40,061 bases of DNA from Alphaproteobacteria bacterium (lineage in GTDB: Bacteria; Pseudomonadota; Alphaproteobacteria; Elsterales; Elsteraceae). Both the position numbers and the translations under genes were made by a program. Numbering within the stretch: the first letter of the stretch is position 1; each line of letters begins with the position of its first letter. This document shows positions 1 to 7,686 of the stretch, piece by piece. Below the pieces are notes generated by a model, which saw only the letters and a program-made list of their open reading frames with translations, had not been told where the DNA came from and made no database searches. The stretch lies in assembly GCA_004292755.1 (NCBI GenBank), contig RDXE01000059.1:1-40061 (forward strand). The letters run 5' to 3'.

Positions 1-620
1 AAGTCTCCCAAGGCTGACGGCGAGGTCTCGCTGCCATTCTGTGTTGGATGGGTCAGCAGCAGCGAGGCGTTGCGCGATGGCGAGGCTGTCGCGGAAGGCA
101 GCCATGGCGCCCGCGGCATCGCCCTCTGCGGCGAGCCGGTTGCCAATGTTCTCGAGGCTGATGGAGAGGTCTCGCTGCCATTCGGTGTTGGATGGGTCAG
201 AGGCAGCGAGGTGTTGCGCGATGGCGAGGCTCTCGCGGAAGGCCGCCATGGCGCCCGCGCCATCACCCTCTGCGGCGAGCCGTTTGCCAATGTTGTCGAG
301 GCTGATGGAGAGGCTTCGCTGCCATTCAGTGTTGGATGGGTCAGCAGCAGCGAGGCGTTCACGGATGGCGAGGCTCTCGCGGAAGGCGGCGATGGCGCCC
401 GCGCCATCGCCCTCTGCGGCGAGCCGTTCGCCAATTTTGTTGAGGCTGATGGCGAGGTCTCGCTGCCATTCAGTGTTGGATGGGTCAGCAGCAGCGAGGC
501 GTTGCGCGATGGCGAGGCAGTCTCGGACGGCGGTCATGGCGCCCGCGCTATCCCCAACAGCAACCAACTGGTCGGCAAGCCGATCCAGGATGACCGACAG
601 AGTGCGCTGTAGATCAAGGT
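1..620 (-). repeat. Tandem 144-bp coding repeats (48-residue TPR-like units)
   Basis: The same block recurs with an exact 144-bp period: the plus-strand word gtgttggatgggtc (with small variants) appears near 41, 185, 329 and 473. Copies differ at only a few positions, for example REs versus RDs and AQR versus RER in the protein. The copy nearest the N-terminus (about 500-620) is much more diverged, and the last one is cut by the window edge. In-frame periodicity and near identity point to recent expansion by unequal exchange. The repeats lie inside the KGGVGR ATPase gene, and the array probably continues beyond the window. Confidence 0.9.
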
Positions 621-2079
621 CCGATGGATTGGCGGACGCTTTGGCAGCGGCCACGGGATGCAGCGCGCGGGTGAGAATGAGGGCAGGAGGAAGGGCCGTC
701 AGCCTCAGCGTATCAATCGCCGCCACAACACCCGCCACCGCAACCGCATACCGCCCATCCTCGGCATCAATCCAGCCGGTAAGGCGCGTTGCCAACGCGT
801 CCGCCAAGCGGGTGGCCGCCGCGCGGTTGGTGGACCAGAGCACGCGTGGCAGCGCCAGCAAGGCGGTGAGGTCGGCCTCTGGCGCCTCCGGGTCCAGCCA
901 ATCCCAGGCGATGCGGGCCAGGCGGTCGATATCCTCCGGGGACTCGCTGGGCGGCGAGCGCAGCCATGCGGCAATGCGGCCACGCAGAGCGGCGGTCAGA
1001 CGGCGGCTGCCGGGCGCACCGGCTGCAGTGATGCTCTCGGCCCAGGTCAGCACTTGAGGCAGGGCGGCAGTGCCTGCCTCCAACTCGCGCAGGCGGGGAT
1101 CGCTGAAGGGGCCGTTTGCTTCCGCCAAGCGCCGACGGTCGGCAACAGGCAGGGCGAGGGCTTCATCCGCGAGCGGCCCGCCTAGCAGCGCTTCGGTCAA
1201 CCAACGCACATCTTGCAGCAGGGTGCCGCGCTGGCGCACCTCATCTTCCAGCAGCAGCAGCGGCTCGCCTTGGCCGTGCCGGGCTTGATAGGCGATTTCT
1301 GCCTCAGTCCACCAATCCTCACTGGGCACAGTGGCATAGGGGCCCAGTTCGTCGCGCAGATAGCGGCGACCAGTGGCAAGGTCGGTGCCGTTGCGCTCCA
1401 CCCGCATGGCAACCGGCCATACCTCTACCTCTGGCGCGCTGCTGCGGATGGCAGCAGCAACGCGCCCGCAGCCTTCGACATTCTGCTGGCTGTGGGTGAC
1501 GCACAGGACAACCCGCTGGGCCAGTGCTTGGGTGCAGATGCCCGCCACTTCGGTTTCACCGGTGCGACTGTCGATCAGCACAAGGTCCCACGGGCCTGAC
1601 AGCATCGCTCGCTTCCAGCGGGCGATCACCTCCGCCCCGCCGAAGTCCCGATAGAAGCGTTGCCAATCAAATCCCTCCAGCTTTGCGCCATAGTCCGTGC
1701 TGAGGCCCGCGGGGATAAAATCAATCGAGCCGGGCGGCACCACCGCCAAATCGCTCAGCAACAGGCGGTGGCCCAACAGGGTTAGGTCCGCGACGTGAAA
1801 CGGGTCATCCTGGGCTGTGCGCGCCGGGTCGGACACGTAGTGGACATGCTGCCACAGCCGATCCAACACGCCTTGGTGTCGGGTTCGCGTTGGATCATCG
1901 CTGAACAGCCGGAAATAGGTGCTAAGGCCCGGTGCCTCCAAATCAAAATCAAGCACCAAGACCCGCTTGCCAGCCTTTGCGGCGATCAGTGCCGTATTGG
2001 CCAGGGCCATCGTACGCCCGACACCACCCTTGTAAGAATAGAAGGTGACGATTTTTGGAGAGGCGACGGGGGACGACAT
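1..2079 (-). CDS. KGGVGR-motif P-loop ATPase with C-terminal TPR-like repeats (3' end outside window)
   Basis: Reading the minus strand from the ATG at 2079 gives 693 codons with no stop before the window edge, so the C-terminus is missing. Residues 9-60 form a ParA/MinD-type P-loop: K17-GGVGR-T23, then a VLDFDLEAPGL segment. A Walker-B-like LVLIDSRTG follows near residue 165. The usual P-loop lysine is Arg22. A middle region of about 300 residues shows no motif I know. From about residue 490 to the edge there are 48-residue repeats (DPSNTEWQRDL.., AAEGDxAGAMAAFR..LAIAQRLAAA) of the TPR type. The gene starts 3 nt after the stop of the winged-helix gene, so the two are probably co-transcribed. 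Proteins pairing a KGGVGR ATPase with TPRs occur in signalling and conflict-type loci; the role here is unknown. No clear Shine-Dalgarno sequence was needed to place the start, since the frame opens exactly behind the upstream stop. Confidence 0.85.
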   Translation of the reverse strand, partial: MSSPVASPKIVTFYSYKGGVGRTMALANTALIAAKAGKRVLVLDFDLEAPGLSTYFRLFSDDPTRTRHQGVLDRLWQHVHYVSDPARTAQDDPFHVADLTLLGHRLLLSDLAVVPPGSIDFIPAGLSTDYGAKLEGFDWQRFYRDFGGAEVIARWKRAMLSGPWDLVLIDSRTGETEVAGICTQALAQRVVLCVTHSQQNVEGCGRVAAAIRSSAPEVEVWPVAMRVERNGTDLATGRRYLRDELGPYATVPSEDWWTEAEIAYQARHGQGEPLLLLEDEVRQRGTLLQDVRWLTEALLGGPLADEALALPVADRRRLAEANGPFSDPRLRELEAGTAALPQVLTWAESITAAGAPGSRRLTAALRGRIAAWLRSPPSESPEDIDRLARIAWDWLDPEAPEADLTALLALPRVLWSTNRAAATRLADALATRLTGWIDAEDGRYAVAVAGVVAAIDTLRLTALPPALILTRALHPVAAAKASANPSDLDLQRTLSVILDRLADQLVAVGDSAGAMTAVRDCLAIAQRLAAADPSNTEWQRDLAISLNKIGERLAAEGDGAGAIAAFRESLAIRERLAAADPSNTEWQRSLSISLDNIGKRLAAEGDGAGAMAAFRESLAIAQHLAASDPSNTEWQRDLSISLENIGNRLAAEGDAAGAMAAFRDSLAIAQRLAAADPSNTEWQRDLAVSLGRL

Positions 2080-2082
2080 CGC

Positions 2083-2784
2083 TTAAGCCGCCGCGGCGTG
2101 AGGAAGTTCAGCGGTACGGGCTGCCAACCCTGGCTGCAAACTGGCGGCAGGGCCGGTTTGCATTTGGTAGGCGGGGCGGAAGGCCACCACCGGGGTCTCG
2201 CTAGCCTTGACCGCCCGCTCGTCTGGCTGGCGCAGCAGCGTGTTGACGGCCCACCGACCGGTGCCCGTGAGGGTGGCGCGGTTGAAGCGCCCCAGCTTGG
2301 CGGTGATCACCAGCCCACAGTCTCGCGCGTCTTTCAGCCTACGGGACACGGTTTCTTCGCTGAGCCCGCACCGCTCGGCCAGTTCGCTGTTGGTTGGTGC
2401 TGCGTCCCCCTCTGCCAGCGCCTGCAAGATCTTGGCGAGCGCAGGGGTGGCGAGGGCGCGTTTGATCTCGGCTTCATCCGCTTGAGCGTCGATGGCGAGA
2501 CCGAGCATCTGGGCGATGGCGTCCAGATGCCCGTGCCAATGGACCTCGCTCTGGTCAGCGCCGGGCGGCAGACGGTGCCACAAGCGGCCACTGGCGTGGG
2601 CCAGCGCCTCCAGGTCTTGCTCCCAGGTCGGGCTGCCGCGTTCGGCAATCACAGCCACCACCTCCGCTGTGAGCGCGGTCAACTCTGGCTCAACCAATTC
2701 CGGGCGGGTACCCGCTGGATCGGTCCACACCTGCTCCAAAAGGGCGAGGCGTTCGGCTATTCTGCTGGTTTCGGTGGGTTCCAT
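2083..2784 (-). CDS. Winged-helix DNA-binding regulator
   Basis: A 233-residue protein if the ATG at 2784 is used. A TTG at 2820 would add 12 residues; neither start has a convincing ribosome-binding site. A helix-turn-helix followed by a wing lies in the second half: NSELAERCGLSEETVSRRLKDA and then GLVITAKLGRFNRATLTGTG, typical of MarR/IclR-like folds. The N-terminal half is rich in Ala, Glu and Leu, probably helical, and could be a dimerisation or sensing part. The gene sits 48 bp behind apbC and 3 nt ahead of the KGGVGR ATPase-TPR gene. It is most simply a dedicated regulator or partner of that ATPase. The family beyond winged helix is not recognised. Confidence 0.75.
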   Translation of the reverse strand: MEPTETSRIAERLALLEQVWTDPAGTRPELVEPELTALTAEVVAVIAERGSPTWEQDLEALAHASGRLWHRLPPGADQSEVHWHGHLDAIAQMLGLAIDAQADEAEIKRALATPALAKILQALAEGDAAPTNSELAERCGLSEETVSRRLKDARDCGLVITAKLGRFNRATLTGTGRWAVNTLLRQPDERAVKASETPVVAFRPAYQMQTGPAASLQPGLAARTAELPHAAAA

Positions 2785-2832
2785 ACCCAGAGGAAACCGT
2801 ACGCCTCGCCGCTTCGTCAAGTATCGATCAAG

Positions 2833-3969
2833 TTACGCGATGGTGATTTTTGGCCCCGCGCGCCGGGCACCTTCGCCACTCACCTTGGCCCACACGGCGT
2901 CGGCCAAGCCGCGGTAGGCGGCGGCGTGCGGGCTGTCGGGCCGGGAGATGACGATCGGGTGGCCGCCGTCGCTGGTTTCGCGGATCACGGGGTCGAGGGG
3001 GATTTCGGCCAGGAAGTCCACGCCCAGCGTGCCCGCCTCACGCCGGGCACCGCCATGGGCGAAAATCTCCGACCGGTGCCCGCAGTTCGGGCAGAGAAAG
3101 TAGCTCATGTTCTCCACGATGCCGAGCACCGGCACCTCCACCTTGCGGAACATATTGAGGCCCTTGCGGGCGTCCAACAGGGCGATGTCTTGCGGGGTGG
3201 AGACGATCACGGCCCCGGACAGTGGGACGCGTTGGGACAGGGTCAATTGCGCGTCGCCGGTGCCCGGCGGCATGTCGATGATCAGAATGTCCAGCGTGCC
3301 CCAATCCACCTGACCCAACATCTGCTCGATGGCGGACATCACCATCGGCCCACGCCAGATCATCGGGCTGTCTTCCGGCACCAGGAAGCCGATCGACATG
3401 CACGAAACACCGTGATTCTTTTTCGGAATCAGCAGCTTGCCATCCTTGGTGTCCGGGCGGCCAGCCAAGCCCATCATCCGTGGCATGGAGGGGCCGTAGA
3501 TGTCGGCATCCAGCAGGCCAACCTTCAAGCCTTTGACGGCCAGGCCCATGGCGAGGTTGATCGCCGTGGTGGACTTGCCAACCCCGCCCTTGCCCGATGC
3601 AACCGCCACAATGAAGGAGACACCTGGCACCAGTGCTTTCGACGGGCCAGCCCCGCCCGTCGGTTTCGCCGGTGCGGCCTTGCCGGAGGATTCCGCTGTC
3701 AAGACGGCTGTCACCGACAGCACACCCGGCAGCGCGTGGACAGCCGACTCAGCCGCTTGGCGCAACGGCTCTAACTTTGGGCCGCGTGCAGGGTCTACCT
3801 CAATCGAGAAACCAACATGGCCGTCGCGCACCACCAAACCCTGTACCATGCCCAAGGAGACAATGTCCTGGCCGCGATCTGGGTCCATCACGCGGGCCAG
3901 CGCCCCACGCACAGCGGCTTCGAGGGGGGTGCCGGAGATGGCGCCAGACGGCGAGGCTGTGTCGGTCAT
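2833..3969 (-). CDS. apbC: Iron-sulfur cluster carrier protein ApbC/Mrp
   Basis: A 378-residue cytoplasmic P-loop ATPase that in this family binds and hands over [4Fe-4S] clusters to apoproteins. Residues about 14-90 form the MIP18/DUF59 domain (DPDRGQDIVSLGMV). A linker rich in Ala and Pro follows. The NTPase domain has the deviant Walker A GKGGVGKST at 126-134, the LLDADIYGPSMP switch at 152-163 and the DMPPGTGD motif at 232-239. The cluster-binding CPNC is at 293-296 and the HGGARREA segment is intact. Length and motif order match full-length ApbC. The gene is divergent from hflK across 215 bp. The winged-helix and KGGVGR genes lie downstream on the same strand. Confidence 0.96.
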   Translation of the reverse strand: MTDTASPSGAISGTPLEAAVRGALARVMDPDRGQDIVSLGMVQGLVVRDGHVGFSIEVDPARGPKLEPLRQAAESAVHALPGVLSVTAVLTAESSGKAAPAKPTGGAGPSKALVPGVSFIVAVASGKGGVGKSTTAINLAMGLAVKGLKVGLLDADIYGPSMPRMMGLAGRPDTKDGKLLIPKKNHGVSCMSIGFLVPEDSPMIWRGPMVMSAIEQMLGQVDWGTLDILIIDMPPGTGDAQLTLSQRVPLSGAVIVSTPQDIALLDARKGLNMFRKVEVPVLGIVENMSYFLCPNCGHRSEIFAHGGARREAGTLGVDFLAEIPLDPVIRETSDGGHPIVISRPDSPHAAAYRGLADAVWAKVSGEGARRAGPKITIA

Positions 3970-4129
3970 CCTTGAATTCCCTTCATTTGATCCGATATCC
4001 GAACGAACACGTCGGCTGTCGACCTGAGGCGACCGGGACCGCGTTCCAACGGCGGCAGACGCCAGACCGGTTCAGTCGATATAGAGTTCCGCGCGTCGAT
4101 GCGCGAGGGGTGTGGAGACGGATCGGCTC

Positions 4130-4151
4130 GAACGCCCAGCGCTGGGGGTTC
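4130..4151. promoter_or_regulatory. 22-bp near-perfect palindrome upstream of hflK
   Basis: The sequence reads GAAC-n-CCCAGCGCTGGG-n-GTTC. It is self-complementary apart from one mismatched pair and ends 33 bp before the hflK start. It could be an operator in the apbC/hflK divergent region or a hairpin in the hflK leader. No factor can be assigned. Confidence 0.4.
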
Positions 4152-4184
4152 GGCACAGGGATTGGCACAAGGGAAGGACAAGCA

Positions 4185-5363
4185 ATGCCTTGGCAGAACA
4201 GTGGCGGGGGCGGTGGCCCCTGGGGTGGCGGCGGCGGCAACGGCGGCAGCCCCTGGGGTGGGCGACCGGGCGGCGGCGGCCCATTCGGTGGTGGCGGCCC
4301 GCAGCCTCCGAACCTCGATGATTTGATTCGCCGTGGCCAGGATCGGCTGCGCGGCATGATGCCCGGCGGCATGGGCTCGTTGCGCGGACTGGCCGTGCTG
4401 GGCGTGATTGGTGTCGGCCTGTGGCTCGCGACTGGTTTTTATCGCGTCAATCCAGACCAGCAGGGCATTGTGCTGCGCTTTGGAGAGTACAGCCGGACCA
4501 CGCAGCCCGGTCTGAACTATCACCTGCCAGCGCCGATTGAGCGGGTGATCCTGCCGGCCGTAACGCGCGAAAACCGCATTGAGATTGGCTTTCGCACTGC
4601 TGGCTCAACCGATGGCGCCCGTCAGGTCAGCCAGCGCGAGGTCGCCGAAGAGCGCACCATGCTGACCGGCGACCAGAACATCGTCGACATCGGTTTCACC
4701 GTGCTGTGGCGCATCAACAACGCGCGTGACTATCTGTTCAACATTCGCGAGCCCGAGCAACTGGTCCGCATCTCGGCCGAATCTGTGCTGCGTGAACGGG
4801 TTGGGCAGACGCCGATCCAAGTGGCCTTCAACGAGGGCCGTGGCCGGATCGAAGCAGACAGCCTGCGCGTTCTGCAGGAATTGATGGATAGCTACCGAGC
4901 CGGGATCGAAATTCGGCAGGTGCAGTTGCAGGCTGTGGATCCGCCCGGACCGGTGGTCGATGCCTTCAACGAAGTCCAGCGCGCCCGCGCGGACCGCGAA
5001 CGGTTGCGCAACCAGGCCGATGCCTACCGCAACGACATTCTGCCGCGCGCCCGCGGCGAAGCCGAGCGGTTGCTGCAAGAGGCGCAGGCCTATCGCGAAG
5101 AGGTGGTGGCCCGCGCCACCGGTGAAGCGCGCCGGTTCATCTCGGTGTTGGATGCCTACACGGTCTCCCCCGACGTGACCTCGCGGCGCTTGTATCTGGA
5201 GACGATGGAGCAGGTGCTGCGCTCGTCCCAGAAGGTGTTGCTGGATCGCGCAGAAGGTGGCAACGGCCCAGGTGTGGTGCCCTACCTGCCGCTGCCAGCC
5301 ATCGTTCAGCGCCCGGCCCAGCCGCCAGCGCAATCCCAGCCGCAAAGCACGGAGACCCGCTGA
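4185..5363 (+). CDS. hflK: FtsH protease modulator HflK
   Basis: A 392-residue SPFH/band-7 membrane protein. In this family HflK and HflC form a cage around the AAA protease FtsH and limit its access to membrane substrates. The start ATG at 4185 is preceded by GGAAGGA at a good spacing. Residues 1-42 are a Gly/Pro/Trp-rich cytoplasmic tail typical of HflK. One transmembrane segment lies at about 66-85. It is followed by the band-7 domain opening with NPDQQGIVLRFGEY. Long Ala/Glu/Arg-rich helices after about residue 260 should form the coiled coil. hflC follows after 1 nt, so the pair is an operon. Confidence 0.96.
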   Translation: MPWQNSGGGGGPWGGGGGNGGSPWGGRPGGGGPFGGGGPQPPNLDDLIRRGQDRLRGMMPGGMGSLRGLAVLGVIGVGLWLATGFYRVNPDQQGIVLRFGEYSRTTQPGLNYHLPAPIERVILPAVTRENRIEIGFRTAGSTDGARQVSQREVAEERTMLTGDQNIVDIGFTVLWRINNARDYLFNIREPEQLVRISAESVLRERVGQTPIQVAFNEGRGRIEADSLRVLQELMDSYRAGIEIRQVQLQAVDPPGPVVDAFNEVQRARADRERLRNQADAYRNDILPRARGEAERLLQEAQAYREEVVARATGEARRFISVLDAYTVSPDVTSRRLYLETMEQVLRSSQKVLLDRAEGGNGPGVVPYLPLPAIVQRPAQPPAQSQPQSTETR

Positions 5364-5364
5364 C

Positions 5365-6258
5365 ATGAAGCCAATCGTTCTTGGCGGTCTTGTCGCCGCC
5401 GTCGCCGCCGTCGTGCTGGTCAGCCAGTCGTTGTTCGTGGTGGAGCAAACCCAGCAAGCGCTGGTGCTGCAATTCGGTGAACCGCGGCGGGTGATCAAGG
5501 ACCCCGGCCTGAAGTTCAAAGTGCCGTTTGTCCAGCAGGTGATCACCTATGATAGCCGGATGCTGGATGTCGATCCGCCGCCGGAAAGCATCATCCTGGT
5601 TGACCAAAGCCGGTTGGTCGCGGACAGCTATGCGCGGTATCGCATTGTTGAACCGTTGATCTTTTACCAAACGGTGAACAATGAGGTGAACGCGCGCGGT
5701 CGGTTGAACGGCATCATCAACAGCTCAATGCGTCGTGTGCTGGGTGGCTACACGCTCTCCGCGCTGTTGTCGCCGGAGCGTGATCGGATCATGTCCGAAA
5801 TCCAGGCCGAGGTGAACGAGGGCTCGCGCCGGTTCGGCATTGAAATCGTTGATGTCCGCTTGCGCCGGGCTGACTTGCCACAGGAAACCTCCAGCTCGGT
5901 GTTCGACCGCATGCGCTCTGAACGTGAGCGCGAGGCGCGGGAATTCCGCGCGCAAGGTCAAGAGGCCGCCCAGCGCATCCGCTCCGCCGCTGAGCGTGAG
6001 CGGACCGTGCTGCTGGCCGAAGCCCAGCGGGAGGCGCAAGTGGCACGCGGTGAAGGGGATGCCCAAGCCATTCGCATCTATGCCGAGGCGTTTGGACGCA
6101 ATCCGGAGTTCTTCTCCTTCTATCGCTCCATGCAGGCCTATCGCGAAGCATTGGGCAATGGTGATACAACCATGGTGCTATCTCCAGATCATGACTTCTT
6201 CCGATATTTCGGTGGAACCAATGGTCTGACAGCACCATCGGCTGCGCCACGGAACTGA
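5365..6258 (+). CDS. hflC: FtsH protease modulator HflC
   Basis: A 297-residue partner of HflK. An N-terminal membrane anchor (about residues 5-24, Ala/Val-rich) precedes the band-7 domain starting with VEQTQQALVLQFGEPRRV. The core VDVRLRRADLP is followed by the Arg/Glu/Ala-rich helix of the coiled coil. Near the C-terminus are the FFSFYRSMQAY and DHDFFRYF signatures usual for HflC. The GGAGA at the end of hflK serves as ribosome-binding site, and only 1 nt separates the hflK stop from the start, so translation is probably coupled. An intrinsic terminator 27 bp downstream closes the operon. Confidence 0.96.
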   Translation: MKPIVLGGLVAAVAAVVLVSQSLFVVEQTQQALVLQFGEPRRVIKDPGLKFKVPFVQQVITYDSRMLDVDPPPESIILVDQSRLVADSYARYRIVEPLIFYQTVNNEVNARGRLNGIINSSMRRVLGGYTLSALLSPERDRIMSEIQAEVNEGSRRFGIEIVDVRLRRADLPQETSSSVFDRMRSEREREAREFRAQGQEAAQRIRSAAERERTVLLAEAQREAQVARGEGDAQAIRIYAEAFGRNPEFFSFYRSMQAYREALGNGDTTMVLSPDHDFFRYFGGTNGLTAPSAAPRN

Positions 6259-6284
6259 CCGCCCGCAGCGGACGGCGAGACGGC

Positions 6285-6319
6285 GACCGGGGGTTGGCAA
6301 CGGCCCCCGGTCGTTTTTT
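6285..6319 (+). terminator. Rho-independent terminator of hflKC
   Basis: A 9-bp perfect stem (GACCGGGGG / CCCCCGGTC) with a 10-nt loop is followed directly by G and six T residues. It lies 27 bp after the hflC stop and is the only textbook intrinsic terminator seen in the window. Confidence 0.92.
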
Positions 6320-6423
6320 GCCTAGATCATTCGATCTATGCGCCTCGAAGGTTGGACACGGCGCGCAAGTTTTGTACTCTTTCGCCCCAGCAAGCCTGTC
6401 AGGACGCGTGCAGGGGAACGACC

Positions 6424-6696
6424 TTGGGATTGTTCGGTCGCATCTGGGATGCCCTCACCGTTGAAGTAACGGAGGAGGTCAAGACGGCGACGCCGCGCTC
6501 CTGCGGCAACTGCCGCTGGTGGGTTCCACCGGAGGCGCTGACACTGGAAGTTGTACCGACCCGCAATGCGATACAATGGGCACAGGATGGCGGCTATGGC
6601 CGCTGCTGCGTGCCGAAGAACATTCAGCGCAAGGACGCCAAGCGCTTCACCCAACCCTCCGCCTTCTGCGAGGCTTGGTCGGACAAGAGTTTTTGA
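6424..6696 (+). CDS. Small Cys-rich hypothetical protein
   Basis: A 90-residue protein if translation starts at the TTG at 6424, which has AGGGGAAC about 4 nt upstream. An earlier TTG at 6352 would add 24 residues but lies close behind the hflC terminator and lacks a ribosome-binding site. The N-terminus is LGLFGRIWDAL, amphipathic. Five cysteines occur in the pattern CGNC...CC...C (the last in SAFCEAW), next to several tryptophans, which suggests a small zinc-binding or Fe-S fold. I do not recognise a family. It is separated from hflKC by the terminator and from the pyridoxal kinase by 123 bp with nothing obvious in it. Confidence 0.6.
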   Translation: MGLFGRIWDALTVEVTEEVKTATPRSCGNCRWWVPPEALTLEVVPTRNAIQWAQDGGYGRCCVPKNIQRKDAKRFTQPSAFCEAWSDKSF

Positions 6697-6819
6697 CCCG
6701 ACCGATGCAAGCTCATCAATTGATCAACTGGTCCAGAGCACGGGGCTGAGAACGGCACTGTTGTGGCAAGCGCCGGTGCTGCCACACTCGCCGCACCTCG
6801 TTTTCCTGTTGGGACCGTC

Positions 6820-7677
6820 ATGCCCGTCCTCTCCCTGCAATCTGCTGTCACCTATGGCTATGTCGGCAATTCGGTCGCGCGTGTCGTGCTACCGGCCTTT
6901 GGGCATGAGGCGTGGTGTGTCGACACCGTCTGCTTCTCCAACCATCCCGGTCATGGACGGGTTGCAGGCCGCGTCGTGCCTGCCGCGGAGGTCACAGCGC
7001 TGGTCACAGGGCTGGAGGCGTTGGGCGTGTTTGCCGAAGCAGCGGCTGTGCTGTCCGGCTATCTGGGGGAGAAGGGCAGCGCCCAGGCAGTGATCCAGGC
7101 AGTGCGCGGGGTGCGGGCGGCCAAACGCGGCGCGGTCTACCTGTGCGATCCCGTGATTGGGGATGTGCTGGAGAATGGTGCTGGCGGCGTGTTCGTCCGC
7201 CCCGGTGTGCCGGAAGCCATCGCAGGCGAGCTGTTGCCGCTCGCCGATATTGCCACCCCCAACGCCTTTGAGCTGGGGCACCTCACCGGTACTGGCGTGC
7301 CCGCCGACACGGTTGCTGCCGTCCGCGCGGCACGGCAAGTGATCGCTCGCGGGCCGACAGTGGTGGTGGTAACCAGCCACATCGGCAGCGATACACCGGC
7401 AGAGGCCATCGACACGCTGGCCGTGACGGCGACGGAGGCGTGGCGCGTGCGCACGCCGCGTCTGGGGCTGCGCTTTGACGGCTCAGGCGACACGCTGGCC
7501 GCCTTGTTTCTGGCCCGCATTCTCGATACCGCCAGCGTGCCGGAGGCGTTGGCCGACGCAGTGTCCAGCCTGCAGCCATTGCTGGCAGCGACGCGCAGCC
7601 CGCGCCACCTTGCCCTTGTTGCAGCGCTGCCGTTGATGCGCGCCCCACCGGAGCGGTTCCCGGCAGAGGCTGTGTAG
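6820..7677 (+). CDS. pdxY: Pyridoxal kinase PdxY
   Basis: A 285-residue ribokinase-fold enzyme that in this family phosphorylates pyridoxal to PLP with ATP in the vitamin B6 salvage pathway. The chosen ATG gives the family N-terminus, MPVLSLQSAVTYGYVGNS; an in-frame GTG at 6763 would add 19 unrelated residues. The substrate-side segments VCFSNHPGHG and the later LCDPVIGD are present. The catalytic anion hole is FDGSGDTLAALFL with the expected Asp. TPNAFELGHLTG is also typical. Length is normal for PdxY. The gene is convergent with the peptide ABC operon, 9 bp from its last stop. Confidence 0.92.
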   Translation: MPVLSLQSAVTYGYVGNSVARVVLPAFGHEAWCVDTVCFSNHPGHGRVAGRVVPAAEVTALVTGLEALGVFAEAAAVLSGYLGEKGSAQAVIQAVRGVRAAKRGAVYLCDPVIGDVLENGAGGVFVRPGVPEAIAGELLPLADIATPNAFELGHLTGTGVPADTVAAVRAARQVIARGPTVVVVTSHIGSDTPAEAIDTLAVTATEAWRVRTPRLGLRFDGSGDTLAALFLARILDTASVPEALADAVSSLQPLLAATRSPRHLALVAALPLMRAPPERFPAEAV

Positions 7678-7686
7678 GCACTGGGG

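Noticed and set aside
41-1057. Long repeat-rich plus-strand frames opposite the TPR repeats
   Set aside because: They mirror the minus-strand repeats; the minus frame has the ATPase motifs and continues from a real start.
1795-3774. A 659-residue plus-strand frame
   Set aside because: It runs antisense to the winged-helix and apbC genes, with no motif and the composition of a GC-rich shadow frame.
6715-6724. ATCAATTGAT palindrome before pdxY as an Fnr or Crp site
   Set aside because: It lacks the TTGAT-N4-ATCAA or TGTGA-N6-TCACA layout, and 10-bp palindromes occur by chance.
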